From assembly GCF_029784155.1 (NCBI RefSeq), contig NC_073693.1:161244031-161308030 (forward strand): a stretch of 64,000 nt of DNA. The letters are read 5' to 3'. Below the pieces are notes generated by a model. The model was not told where the DNA came from. It saw only the letters and a list, made by a program, of their open reading frames with translations, and made no database searches. Below are positions 1-11,300 of the stretch, in pieces. The position numbers and the translations under genes are program-made. Origin of the DNA: Uranotaenia lowii (Eukaryota > Arthropoda > Insecta > Diptera > Culicidae). Numbering within the stretch: the stretch's first letter is position 1; each line of letters begins with the position of its first letter.

Positions 1-235
1 GATTAACGCTAAAGGTCTGACGAGCGTTTTCACAGTGATTAGTTTAATTTTGTCTTTGAAAAAAAAAACCCATTTAAAAGGTTAAAAAATCTTCAAAAAC
101 ATAAATTGTTCTAGATCCCCCGGTGAATTATTTCAAATTTGAAATCAAATGAAAGGGGAAAGTCCCATCTATCGAATGGTGCAAAAATTAGCGATGCTAA
201 TTTTCGATAAATTATATCGTTCCATCAGAGACACC
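1..235 (+). repeat. Dispersed repeat, copy 1
   Basis: This stretch matches 20405-20644 in the same orientation, with scattered substitutions and small indels. Shared landmarks are GCGTTTTCACAGTGAT near the start, TTGTTCTAGATCCCCCG in the middle, AATGAAAGGGGAAAGTCCCA, and CATCAGAGACACCGTG at the end. No ORF or clear terminal inverted repeat is visible, so the class is unknown. It is cut by the window edge and lies in the intron upstream of the first visible receptor exon. Confidence 0.8.
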
Positions 236-338
236 GTGCCCTAGTTAAATAACTATTTGTAGAATTTAATTGTTTGTTCACTTAAAATGAATTAATCAAT
301 CTTAAAATTTTAAAATCAATATCTTTTTTTTCGTTAAG

Positions 339-3268
339 GATCTCCGCTAACCATACGCTACTGCTTGCAATATGGCACAACGGTGCAGAATGGTCAAGAC
401 AACTCTGAAGATTATGACGATAGTTATGATGATCCTGCAGAACCCACAGATGACCCACTAGTTGACAAAAATACGGTAAAAACCTTTTTTTTTACTAAAA
501 ATTAGTTTGCTCCTAATATATAATGGTATATTTCAGTCAAACGTTATGGCTTGTACCAGAAACACACCCCTCTGTTATTCTCTATGGAAAACGGAAGAAT
601 CGAATAATTCTACTAAAATATTGGTCAGAGGTAAGATCGGTGTCTAAACCTAGTTGGTAAGATTTCTTGGGAATGTTTTCAACTAAAAGTCATCTAACTA
701 AATTCGACAGCCGGATGCTGGGATTCATCGGATAATAAGGAAACATGCAACAACAACGAATGCATCAGCCATAGTCAGACCTTCAACGGATTTTTCTTCT
801 GTTGCTGTTCAGGTGACAATTGCAATGCGAATTACAGCTACGTTCAAAGTTCGGTGATCGTTGATGATAGTGTTAGCCTGGGATTGTCGGAAAGCAACTA
901 CGCACCGTTTGCGCCATACACTTCCATCTGGAGTTCGCCAACGGTTTACATTTGCTTTACAATGATGGGCATCATACTGATGTTGATCATCGGTTTCCTC
1001 ACATGTCGACAAACGACCAAAGCGGTGTCTGAGCTGGCTCCTTTGGCACCCTCGGGACCAGGCTACAGCTCCAACTTATACAACGTGGATAACTTGAAAC
1101 TTGTGGCGATGATCGGACAGGGAAAGTAAGTATATATGCATTACTGAATGGCGCCAAGTATACGCCTTTTCTCTGATAATTGCATGCAGAATGAAGAACA
1201 GAATATGCAGATTACACTTTTTCGTCGATTATAATTTTTCGTATTTTCAGATATGGTACCGTGTGGAAAGGCGTTGTGAACGAACAACACGTGGCGGTTA
1301 AGATATTCACAGCTCAGCATCGGCAGTATTTCCTCAATGAGAGAGACATCTACACAGTACCACTAATGGAATCACCGGCTCTTCTTAGTTACTTTGGTAT
1401 TATCAAAATTTCGAATTAGCTTCGTTTCTGTATAGTTCATCATTTTCGATTCCACAGGTTCCGATGAAAGGCGCACTATGGATGATCGTATAGAATACCT
1501 GTTAGTGCTATCTTTGGCTCCATTCGGTTGCCTCCAGGATTGGCTTGTTGACAATAAAATGCCGTTCAATGTGTTTTGTCGGATGGGAAAATCAATAGCA
1601 CATGGACTAGCACATCTTCATACTGAAATACGCAAAGGTGATCAAGTTAAACCGTGCATTTGTCACAGAGATCTGAACTCCAGAAACATTTTGGTAAAAC
1701 CGGATCTATCCTGTTGTATCTGTGATTTCGGATTTGCATTGAAAACTTTTGGTCCTCGTTACGAATGCCGTGGAGAAATAACACTGGCAGAAACCAAGAG
1801 TATCAATGAAGTTGGGACTTTAAGATATATGGCTCCAGAAGTTCTTGAAGGTGCAGTGAACTTAAGAGATTGTGAATCCGCTCTGAAGCAGATAGACGTG
1901 TATTCTTTGGGTTTGGTTCTATGGGAATTGACAACACGGTGTGAAGATTTTTATACTGACGAATCATTAGTACCCAACTATCGAGCTCCGTATGAAGAAG
2001 AAATAGGATCACATCCTAGTTTTGAACAAATGCAAGTTTTAGTCTCCCGTAATAAAGCCAGGCCTAGATTCCCAGTTATGTTAGAAAACAGTGTAGCTGC
2101 GAAGATTGTAAAAGATACTTGTGAAGACTGTTGGGATCATGACGCAGAAGCTCGATTAACTGCTCTTTGCGTCCAGGAACGTATACTAGAAATCACTTCT
2201 TCGAATCCAAAGGCTCAACTTCAGAAAGGACAAACACCTCCTTTTAGCACAAATAATCTAATCATTTCAACATCTACACAACATAACAAGGTTAGTCCGA
2301 CTACAGTTAGCTTTACTACTCCTCCCAATCAACAGGTTATTCCACATGCAAATCATTACTGTGAAAATAATGCCATTTTGAGTTATCCAAAAATTATAAA
2401 TGTACCAGTTACCGACCAAAATCAAATAAACTCACAAAAAACGCACAAACATTGCACAAATGATGCATACATACCCGATGAAGAAGATAAATTTGCTTCA
2501 CTCACGCACAGTCAGCAGCCAGAAATCGCTTTCAGAAACCCCTGCAGTCTGCCTAAGTTAGACAACAATGAGTCTCAACGTAGAATAAGAGGATTAAACA
2601 GCGTCAAAGCAATGCTTCAAAAAACATTCAACAAAACCAATTCTTACGATCAACATGATTGTGATGATAAATCTAATCTGGTAGAAAACTCACTCACTTA
2701 CAAAGTGAACGCAGATAACATTCCCCCGGAATTTCTTAGGAACAATTCTAACAGCCTACACATAACCATGATTAATACTGCGGACAACGACATTGAGAAG
2801 GTGACCCCTATCGAACGGCCGAACAATCTGGACCTCTCTTCGGGTAGTGGGCGCTACGAAAATAATCTCGTGCGCTCCGTACACGAAAGCTCAAAGTTCA
2901 AAACTCTGCCCGATGATTACACCAGCCAACCATTCACCATGATACAGACCGATTCGCCTGACCACAAGCTCCGTATTGTTGTATCCAAATCAGCAAATGC
3001 TGTGAAAAATCTAAATACAAGTCGTTCAAGCTTGAACGGTCAAACGAAATCAGATGAAGATAAACACATGAAGCGGCAACGTTCGTTGGAAGTGTTCCAC
3101 GAGGTTTTTGGGCCAAGGGGAAGTATCGAAAGGCTCAGGAATCCTAGTCAGAGAGTCAAAACGCCAGGTGATGTACCACCTTCTGTCCGGAAAGTAAGAG
3201 CATCCAAAACGTTATCGCTTTACGATGATCGTATGATGGACACAACTAAATTGGCAAATTCCGTATAG
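339..3268 (+). CDS. wit: Type II BMP/TGF-beta receptor Ser/Thr kinase (wishful thinking/BMPR2-like), 5' incomplete
   Basis: Single-pass membrane receptor that binds BMP-type ligands and phosphorylates type I receptors; in flies wit acts in BMP signalling at the neuromuscular junction. Five exons join in one open frame: 339-475, 537-630, 711-1125, 1251-1396 and 1458-3268, all with GT/AG borders. They give 866 residues plus TAG. The order is a Cys-rich ectodomain (RYCLQYGT, CCCSGDNCNANY), a hydrophobic membrane segment (IWSSPTVYICFTMMGIILML), then a kinase with IGQGKYGTVWKG loop, VAVKIF lysine, CHRDLNSRN catalytic loop, DFG, and MAPE. A long Ser/Asn-rich tail of about 350 residues follows; that tail favours wit/BMPR2 over the short-tailed punt/ActRII. 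The signal peptide and start codon lie upstream, outside the window. No inactivating change was seen. Confidence 0.88.
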
Positions 3269-3690
3269 CACGAGGAGGTGCTTCTGTTGGAGCTTTAGAC
3301 ATCGGCCTTCAAACAGATAAGACACAACTGTGTGTGATAAAAATCAGTGTTGGTAACACACCGAGTACTGATGTTCAATTTTAATTTATTTCAAACATTA
3401 AACCGTTATCAGTTATCAGACTCTTGTAGAAAGTTATTTAAATGGAAGTTTTCCAGTTTGGAAGTAAAATGTATGAATCTGAATATCTACTCGTTCTAAT
3501 GGTATTAAAACAATTTCAGTAAAGACGATACTCCATAACGAATTGGCCGTTTAGTCGATCATTTTATAGCACTCTACTCTAACAAAATGAAAAGACTCTT
3601 TTGTAGGCATGTTGAACAAACGTGACTAAACGCACTAATGTGTACCCGTTTAGCAGATTATGTATATTTCAATGAAATAAATTTAAAAAA
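3269..3690 (+). promoter_or_regulatory. 3' UTR and poly(A) signal of the wit-like gene
   Basis: The roughly 400 bases after the receptor stop codon have no ORF. They end with AATAAA at 3676-3681, the only good poly(A) signal downstream within a plausible UTR length. The transcript end is inferred, probably near 3695-3705. Confidence 0.6.
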
Positions 3691-4103
3691 ATATCTAATT
3701 CAACACTAGTGTTTCATTGCAAGACTATTCCGAAAACGTAAGAGCTGTAGAGATCATCATAATCAAGCCTCAATATTGTACTTCATTGAAAGTTAACACT
3801 CAAAAGCCCACACTAGAGCCCAAGTCAGAGCAAGTGGTAACGCCCGATCGGGCACATAATTTTTAAGGCAAAAACACAAATGTGTTTTTAATTGTCTTTT
3901 CTTATTGAAACTCTAGGATGCTGGTACAATTGAATATCTATCATTCATAGATTACCTTAAGTATCCAGGGATATTACAAGCTCAGGGTGATGAAATTTTC
4001 ACTTGTTCCTCACATAGTAATCGAGTATCTACGATTTCGATAATCGTTTTTTTTATGTAACAGATTACAGGTATTTGGAAAAAATATCTAAAATTTCAAA
4101 GTT
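3691..4103. other. Intergenic, nothing recognised
   Basis: AT-rich sequence with no ORF, repeat pair or RNA gene that I can support. Confidence 0.5.
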
Positions 4104-4275
4104 TTTTAATTTTTTTTAATGCGTTCATGAGTTACCTGGCTAACCGGAAAGGAAGAACAGAACGAGGGACAGAAGAGGAAAAATTTATATGAGAAGTAAA
4201 AAGCTTAGAGTAGAATAGCGGCAACAGAGCCCTAGAGATCTGAAGCCTCATAGTTAAGATAGTGCTCGACGGACT
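4104..4275 (-). mobile_element. 5'-truncated copy of the non-coding poly(A) retroposon found at 62056-63473
   Basis: Read on the minus strand, this matches the 3' part of the 62056-63473 element, including CGACGGACT, AACAGAGCCC, GGGACAGAAGAGGAAAA and the block before the tail. A T-rich tract at 4104-4120 corresponds to the poly(A) tail. The two copies face each other across the window. Homology stops near 4275, as expected of 5' truncation. No target duplication was recognised for this copy. Confidence 0.65.
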
Positions 4276-4683
4276 GCATGGGGCAAACAAAATTGAATGG
4301 TAAATGCAGATGTTCTATCCATCAAGCACTGGCTTGGAAGGAGGGATCATTTGAAAATAGAGATGCACAAAAAATCCAGGACAGGGACGAAATGCATCCT
4401 AGACGTTTCAGGTCGCGGAGTTATGGATATATGGGTTCTCAGGTAGGCGAAATTTGCAATACTTATGAGAATCGCGTGAACCATAATCGAACTAACACTC
4501 CCAATTACTAAAACGATTGAAATTATCATGCTTCAGTAGTGTGTAACAATTCCAGAGAGATAAGTCACATTCGTCGAAATTGTTCTTATTCCAAAAATCA
4601 TCCCGTGAAATTTGTAGATAATGTAGACAAAATACACGATCAATCAATTGATAAATTTTACCGGTTAAATACAATGATAAAAG
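4276..4683. other. Intergenic, nothing recognised
   Basis: A 77-codon open frame at 4278-4511 has no recognisable motif and I do not regard it as a gene. The end of this interval carries ACAATGATAAAAGTTAT (4671-4687), which recurs at 7894-7910. Confidence 0.4.
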
Positions 4684-4724
4684 TTATTTAATTGAATGAT
4701 TAATGGCATTTCGGTGAACTATAC

Positions 4725-7591
4725 GGCTGGTAAACGGTGGATAATGTGCAACACGAGACCCCATAGTGGTCATAGCACCTCTTATTCACAACTCCTATCT
4801 CTACCTCCCCGCGGTGCCGGCTGCGGTGCGAGTAACCTAAGCGGAGATCGGGTACCCAACCCCGGTGGATGCTTTGGTCGCATGCAGACTGAGAAGGTGG
4901 CCGCACGCGTCTGTTCCCCAGGTCAGGGGCGGCTCAAACAGCGTCTGTCTTGCAGCAAGCGGCTGAATTTATGAAATGCGGCTCCCGCCAGCTAAGTCCA
5001 AGATGGCAGCCCCATCGCGGGATAGGGACAATGATCCAGTGTTATGCGCCAACTGATGTTGCCGATTTGCAGGAGAAAGAGCAGTTTTACAGTCAACTGA
5101 ACAGCGTGGTAGAGAGAATTCCGAAGGGTGACATTCAAATCCATTTGGGCGACTTCAACGCAAAGATTGGCTCCGACAATCAAGACCTTGAGCGCATCAT
5201 GGGGCGCCATGGCCTAGGACAGATGAGCGAAAACGGAGAGCTGTTTGTAGAATTTTGTGGCAACAACAACATGGTGATCAGTGGATCGCTCTTCCCCCAT
5301 CGACCAGCACATAAAGTCACTTGGGTATCCCGAGATGGCCGAACAGAAAATCAAATTGACCACATCTGCATCAGCCGAAAATGGAGAAGGAGCCTTCTTG
5401 ATGTCCGCAACAAACGAAGCGCAGACATAGCATCTGACCAACGGCGCGAGGAGAAAGTCGGGTGTCGATACGACGTCCGCCGGTTGGAGAATCCAGAGGT
5501 GAAAAGGGCATACGTTGAACAGCTAGAATCCCGAGCCTCGGAGCTGCCGACAGACGGAACAGTCGAAGAACAGTGGTGTGGAATCAAGAATGCTTTATCA
5601 CGACGAGCCATGGTACTCTCGGTAAAGTTTGTGGAAGAAGAAGTGAATGAATGTCGGATGAAACTTGGAGGATGGTCGATGATCGGAGAAAGGCGAAAGT
5701 CGGAATTGAGCAGGCATGTACCGGGTCAGCCAAAGCAGCCGCCCGCTTACGATATGCGGAGCTGGAAAAGGCAGTTAAATGGGCTTGTAGACGAGACAAG
5801 AGAGTCTGGACAAACTCCCTAGCTGAAGAGGGGGAAAGAGCCGCCGCCAATGGAGATATCCGATTACTTTATGACATTTCTCGCCGCCTCAGTGGTGCAA
5901 GGACTAATGCAAGAATGCCGAACAGGTCAGTTATTGACCGATCGAACAGATCAGCTCAAACGATAGACTGAGCACTTCGAACAACTCTTCCGAGTCACGA
6001 ATAGCGATGGCCAACAGAACCCGCAGCTTGACGCCAACAGTAAGTCGCATAAATGGCGTCAACTCGGAAGCGCCCTCGCTGGCTGAAATAGAAGCGGCAA
6101 TCAAAAACATGAAATCCAACAAAGCGCCTGGGATCGATTGCATCCCTGCGGAAATGCTGAAAGCCGACCCTGCCCTGTCAGCACAAATGTTGCACCGTCT
6201 TTTCGCTGACATCTGGGATACTGCATCATTCCCGGCCAACTGGATGCAGGGTATCCTCGTAAAGGTTCCGAAGAAAGGAGACCTGACAGAGTGCGGTAAC
6301 TGGCGAGGCATAAAGTTGATCTGTGTAATCCTCAAAGTACTCTGCAAAGTGATCCTGAACAGGATCCAGGAGAAAATCGACGCTACACTTCGACGGCAAC
6401 AAGCTGGATTCCGATCCGGACGATCTGTGTGGACCACATCACAACGCTACGAATCATACTGGAACAAATCAACGAATTCCAGGACTCTCTTCAGCTGGTG
6501 TTCGTTGATTTCGAAAAAGCATTCGACCGACTTAACCATGAAAACATCTGGGCGGCTCTAAGGCGACGAGGGGTCCCAGAGAAACTAGTCCATCTCATCG
6601 AAGCACAATACGAGGCATTTTCGTGTAAAGTCTTGCACGACGGTGTCTTGTCCGAACCAATCCCGGTAACTGCTGGAGTGAGACAAGGATGTATTTTATC
6701 ACCGCTACTTTTTCTAATCGTAATGGATGAGATTCTGACTGGATCGATCGACTGTGCACCGAACCGAGGATTGCCGTGGAATCCTTCAACAATGGAGCAT
6801 CTGAACGACCTTGACTTGGCTGACGATATTGTTTTGCTCGCCCAAACGCAACCGGATATGCAGAGCAAACTCGACGACCTCACCGAAAGTTCCAAAGCAG
6901 CAGGTCTCAAAGTCAATGGCGGAAAGACCAAGTCAATGGAGATCAACACAGGAAATCCCTCCAGTTTCATGGTAGCTACGCAACTAGTTGAGAAAGTGGA
7001 GTGCTTCCAGTATCTTGGTAGCCAGATAACGCCTGATGGTGGTACCAGGAAAGACATCGAAACCCGGATCAGAAAGGCCCGATTTGCGTTTGCGAGTTTC
7101 CTAAACATCTGGCGATTACGCCAGATCTCTCTACGAGCAAAAATCCGAATCTTCAATTCAAACGTCAAATCCGTATTGATGTACGGGTGCGAAACTTGGT
7201 GCACATATGCGGTGACGACGCGAAAACTGCAAGTATTTGTAAACCGCTGCCTACAGAATATCATCCGCGCTTGGTGGCCTGGCAACTGGATCTCGAATGA
7301 GGAACTACATCGCCAGTGTCATCAAAGGGCGCTAGAAATCGAGATTGGGGAACGTAAGATGAAAACGAGATTTGCAGAGAGGCGCTAGATTGGAATCCAG
7401 AAGGTCATCGAAGAAGAGGCAGGCCCAGAAACTCGTGGCGGCGAAGCCTAGCCGCTGAAATCCGAACTGTTGACGAGAATCTTGACTGGGACCAGGTGAA
7501 GATGCTGGCTCCGGATCATCAACAGTGGAGGTCTTTTACCACGGCCCTATGCACCGGAGGATCGGCGCGGGATCATTAAGTAAGTAAGTAA
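4725..7591 (+). mobile_element. RTE-clade non-LTR retrotransposon (JAM1-like), internally deleted
   Basis: A 2.9-kb LINE flanked by the 12-bp duplication GGTGAACTATAC (4713-4724 and 7592-7603). It has a 5' leader (4725-4950) shared with the copy at 9342, a partial apurinic endonuclease, a reverse transcriptase, a C-terminal region, and a short (TAAG)n-type 3' tail at 7576-7590. Short-repeat tails and an EN-RT order without RNase H are typical of the RTE clade. Several frameshifts make it inactive. It lies inside a MITE, so it is the younger insertion. Confidence 0.85.
4950..7580 (+). pseudogene. RTE endonuclease-reverse transcriptase, frameshifted and missing the EN N-terminus
   Basis: The frame at 4950-5822 carries the middle and end of an APE-type endonuclease: MIQCYAPT, IHLGDFNAKIG and ENQIDHICIS. 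The N-terminal part (the usual WNVRTL and E-containing motifs) is absent, and the terminal SDHHL motif is lost at SDQRR. The linker continues in another frame (5651-5971). RT begins at 6007 (NKAPGIDCIPAEML, VPKKGD, NWRGI). After a frameshift near 6430 it continues to 7388 with FVDFEKAFDRL, AGVRQGCILSPLLF and LADDIVLLA, where the usual FADD is LADD. The C-terminal region shifts frame again and reads to about 7580. This is a dead copy; RTE identity is by motif order. Confidence 0.85.
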
Positions 7592-7910
7592 GGTGAACTA
7601 TACATTCTAATAGGAAGAATATCAAATGAAAGTAATGAAAATTATAGACGGATAGATTAGATTAGGAAGCATGAAAGGTGTTGAAAATGAGCCAAGAGCG
7701 TGATTTGAGAAAACTTCTCCGATCGGGGTACGAAAAACACGTGCTTCGATCCATCCATGTGTCATGTGCTTCCTATCCGTCTATAATTTTCATTACTTTC
7801 ATTTGATATTCTTCCCATTAGAATGTATAGTTCACCGAAATGCCATTAATCATTCAATTAAATAATAAAAACCAGCGGTGATAATCTGTTAACACAATGA
7901 TAAAAGTTAT

Positions 7911-8157
7911 TATTATTTATTTTGCATATTATTCCGTCTCATGACATAACTTGACGAACATAATTCCTAAAATTCACTCGGTTCATAGCAACCGTTCTCC
8001 AATTTCTCGGGCACCCCACGTTCGCCAGATCACGCTCCACTTGGTCTAACCACCTCGCTCGTTGCGCCCCCGCTCGTCTTGTTCCTATATACCGGATTCG
8101 TAGCGAACACCTGTTTTGCAGGACAGTTGTCCGGCATTCTCGCAACATGTCCCGATG
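7911..8157 (-). mobile_element. 5'-truncated LINE 3' end with target duplication
   Basis: A minus-strand frame (8148-7939) reads ARWLDQVERDLANVGC and NWRTVAMNR, the C-terminal tail seen after RT in RTE/L2-type LINEs. The 3' end is an (AAT)n-like tail next to 7911. The 13-bp sequence TGATAAAAGTTAT flanks it (7898-7910 and 8158-8170), which is what target-primed insertion of a truncated LINE leaves. Only about 250 bases are present. Confidence 0.75.
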
Positions 8158-8440
8158 TGATAAAAGTTATGATTCTCAATTAAAATACCGGATGATGTAA
8201 ATAACATAAGTGATCCCTGTGTAGTATTGGATGAAATTGATGGTAAATAATTGAAAATGGAAATTGGCACTAACTCGGCAGTTACCAGTCATCACCAATG
8301 TACTGACTTGCTGTTATAAACGAGACAAGTTAAAAGATAGTGATAGCTGAACATATTTTGGCTAACGTTGTTCTTGATTGACAAACTGGTAAAGCACGAC
8401 TAATAGTAGGTATACTAAACCACTGGAAGGCCAGGGTTGG

Positions 8441-8704
8441 TTGGAAATTTTCAATCCCGAGTGGAAGAAAAGTGTTATCAATCACAATGTCGAATCAGGC
8501 ATCAATTTGACCACCGAAAATCTAAGAGAAGAATCGCTTCTAAACTCGGTAAACTTAAATCTCAATTTGCGTCTGTATTTTTATAAAGATTTCTCTAAAC
8601 CAATTTTAGGTCATGAAGCTGATTTGCATTTCAAACCAGAACAACCAATTTTCAAAAAGGCATACCAAACCAAGTACAGTACAAAATTTAGTACAAGTTT
8701 TTAA
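8441..8704 (+). pseudogene. Possible Ty3/gypsy (Mag-like) polymerase fragment
   Basis: An 87-codon open frame ends with GHEADLHFKPEQPIFKKAYQ, which resembles the stretch just before RT in Mag-type gypsy elements (a 'K-x-KP-x-Q-P-x-F-x-KA' pattern). No RT catalytic motif follows and the frame closes at 8704. This is weak and may be coincidence. Confidence 0.25.
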
Positions 8705-9341
8705 ACCATTTAACTTGATTTAACCTTCTCAAGCTGGTCGCCAAATTAAAGACAAATTATTTTTAGATAGTTTTGACTAGTAAATTGATTTCGTTCCCTG
8801 GTTAAGAATCTTGACCGATATTTATGATTTTAGACTCATTGTTTAGGTAATTTATTCTGGATTTTGAATACATAAAATTTATATCAGTTTGACTTAGCAG
8901 GTGAACTTTAGAAAGCTTTGAACAGAAAACCTCCGAAAAAAGACATCATTGTAAAATCCCCATATCTGCTGAGTACTTCGGCGTATTGAAATTATTTTAC
9001 AATTTTTTAAATTGCGAAAAATAAGCCTTTTCAAACATAGGGGGAAGTGTTCCAAAATGCGCATATTGGGTAATATGCCGATAGTACCGATCGACGGAAT
9101 GGCTGATAAATCAACATATGTATCTAATCTGTCAAGATTGAGGGTTATACGTTTTGAACACACGGCATGTACAAAAAATTTAAAAATCAAAAAAGGTTTT
9201 TCAACATTTTGATGTAATATATTGAATTTTAAAAATCATGCGTACAGAATCTGTAAACAAAAATGTTAATGATTTTTCTTTTTAATTCAGTTAAAATCAG
9301 ATATTAAACAAATTGAAGCTTTTAGCAAAGTCATAAATGAT
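8705..9341. other. Intergenic, nothing recognised
   Basis: AT-rich. Short open frames on both strands (8894-9190, 9012-9212) overlap each other and show no motif. Confidence 0.4.
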
Positions 9342-10625
9342 AAGGCTAGCGAACGGTAGACAATGTGCAACTCGAGACCCCATACACCCAACCTTCGGGT
9401 AGTGGTCATTTAACCTCTTGTCTGCAACTCCGATTCTCTACCTCCCCGTGGTGATAGCTGGGGTGCGAGCAATCTTAGCGGAGATCGGGTACCCAACCCC
9501 GGTGGATGCTTTGATCGCATGCAGACTGAGTTAGGAGGCTTCGTACGCGTCTGTTCTCCATGTCAGGGGCGGCGTGCGGAGTGCAGCAACGTCCTGGTGG
9601 TGTTGGGGACCCAAAACAGCAACATCACGACGGTTCTCCTGCGAGATAGTGAGGTTAGCTGCGGGCCTTGCGAGCCCGTGACTACAAAAAAACATAAGCA
9701 ACGAACAACGAACAACAAATTTCGGATGGAAATCGGCAAAGACCCACGTGACGAAAAGGGACTAGCAATTGGAAACTTGGAACATGGAACTGCCGATCTC
9801 TAAATTTTGTGGACAGTACCCACGTGCTCTCCAACGAATTGAAGAGCCGCAAATTCGACATCGTAGCGCTGCAGGAGGTATGCTGGAAGGTCTTCACGGT
9901 ACGAACGTACCCAGATGGTCGTGCCATCTACCAGGGCTGCGGCAACACACACGAGCTTGGAACAGCTTTTATAGTGATGGGAAAGATGCAATAGTGCGTG
10001 ATCGGGTGGTGGCCGATCAACTCACGAATGTGCCGGTTGAGAATCAAAGGCCGGTTCTTCAACATCAGCATCATCAACGTGCACAGCACCTCGGAAGTAC
10101 CGGTGACGACAAAGACGAATGCCCAAAATATGATATCAAGATCGCCATCGAGGATTTAAATGCTCAGGTCGGCCAGGAGGGGAATTCAAACCGACAATTG
10201 GAAGGTTCAGTGCGCACCAGCTGACCAATGAAAACGGCCTCAGACTTATAGATTTCGCCGCCTCCAAACGAATGGCCGTACGTAGTATCTTTTTCCAGCA
10301 CCACTTCTCACACAAGTACACCTGGAGATCACCGTACCAAATGCAATTACAGATCGACCACGTTTTGATAGACAGCCGGCACTTCTCGGACATCATCGAC
10401 GTCGGAACCTGTCGAGGTGCGAACATCGAGTCAGACCATTATCTGGTGATGGTGAAGAAGCGCCCAAAACTCTCCGAAAACAAAACGCTAAACACACGAA
10501 ACCGGCGCCCGCCTCGGTTAAATATCGCACGACTGAGGCAACCTGAGGTCGCGGCAGACTATGCGCAATCGGTCAAAGCAGCGCTACCGGCAGAGGGCGA
10601 GCTTGATGTGGAGCGAACTCGACGG
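9342..10625 (+). mobile_element. RTE LINE copy 2, 5' part (continues at 18169)
   Basis: The leader from 9342 matches the RTE copy at 4725 (ATGTGCAACWCGAGACCCCA, GGAGATCGGGTACCCAACCC, CGCATGCAGACTGAG). This copy keeps the endonuclease N-terminal region missing from the first: KFDIVALQEVCW at about 9840-9890, then NVPVENQ- and HVLIDSRHF-like segments in shifted frames. The endonuclease end is visible as ANIESDHYLVM (10420-10450). Several frameshifts and stops are present. The element is interrupted at 10625 by an LTR retrotransposon and resumes at 18169. Confidence 0.8.
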
Positions 10626-10821
10626 TGTAGTATCAGAACAAGAATACATTCGAATATGTTTCCTTGTTCTTTACTTTTACATCTAAGCATGCCAACCTAG
10701 AACAAGAAAGTATAATAAACATTCTAGTGTCAACTACCATCAAATGCAGATCTCCTGAAACTAGTTCTCTTTTAAGGAAACTTTAAAGGGTTAGAAACTG
10801 TTCCTGTTTCTGGATACTACA
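10626..10821 (+). repeat. Left LTR
   Basis: 196 bases, ends TGTAGTATC and GATACTACA. Compared with the right LTR there are a few substitutions and a short indel after AAGCATG (CCAACCTA here, TAGA there). The difference suggests the insertion is not very recent. Confidence 0.9.
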
Positions 10822-10822
10822 T

Positions 10823-10835
10823 TGGCGACGAGGAT
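10823..10835 (+). other. Primer binding site, tRNA-Ser(GCT)-like
   Basis: TGGCGACGAGGAT starts one base after the LTR. It is complementary to the conserved 3' end of eukaryotic tRNA-Ser(GCT), ATCCTCGTCG plus CCA. Seryl-tRNA primers are known for some Ty3/gypsy lineages such as mag. Confidence 0.75.
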
Positions 10836-10914
10836 AAAGAACCATTACGTTGGGTAAGAGACAAAGGTCCAGGTATGTTATTTTAGAGATTAATTTTCGT
10901 GGAAGTTTGAGAAA

Positions 10915-11300
10915 AATAGAAACGAACCAGTCGCTTAAATGCGAATCGGAAGTCTGGTTTCGTTCTGCAAATATGCAGGTGGAGTAGAAATGGATCAGGC
11001 GTTTAAAGTTCTCTGTGGCTAAAATGCGCATTGAGAAGGCTGATTCCATTCTGCCGAAAAGCAGGTGAAAAACTATTGTAAAAGTTGTTCAGAAGTTGAA
11101 ATGGATCAGGCGCTTAAATGCGCAATGAGAAGGCTGATTCCATTCTGCCGAAAAGCAGGTGAAAAACTATTTTTGAAAAGTTAGAAATGGATCAGGTGCT
11201 TAAATGCACATAAGGAAGTCTGATTCCATTCTGCCAATCATGCAGGTGAAGAATTGCAAATATGAACTAGGTAGTCGCTAAATACGGAGTCTGGTTTCAA
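10915..11300 (+). repeat. Tandem repeats in the LTR element leader
   Basis: About five imperfect units of 65-115 bases, each with 'GAAnnnnnCAGnCGCTTAAATGCG', a GGAAGTCTG/AGAAGGCTG block, then TTCCATTCTGCC and GCAGGTG. The best-preserved units start near 10978, 11096 and 11186. No ORF runs through them. Confidence 0.75.

Larger units (their letters stand above)
4684..7865. mobile_element. Fold-back MITE, split by an RTE LINE
   Basis: The left arm is 4684-4724 plus 7604-7671 and the right arm is 7766-7865. Read as reverse complements they match over about 100 bases, for example TTATTTAATTGAATGATTAA at 4684 and its complement ending at 7865. Removing the RTE and one copy of its target duplication gives an element of about 300 bp with no ORF. 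The left arm has a small duplication near 7650 that the right arm lacks. A target duplication of the MITE itself is not clear. Confidence 0.8.

Noticed and set aside
6491..7285. 264-codon minus-strand ORF
   Set aside because: It is antisense to the RTE reverse transcriptase and has no motif of its own.
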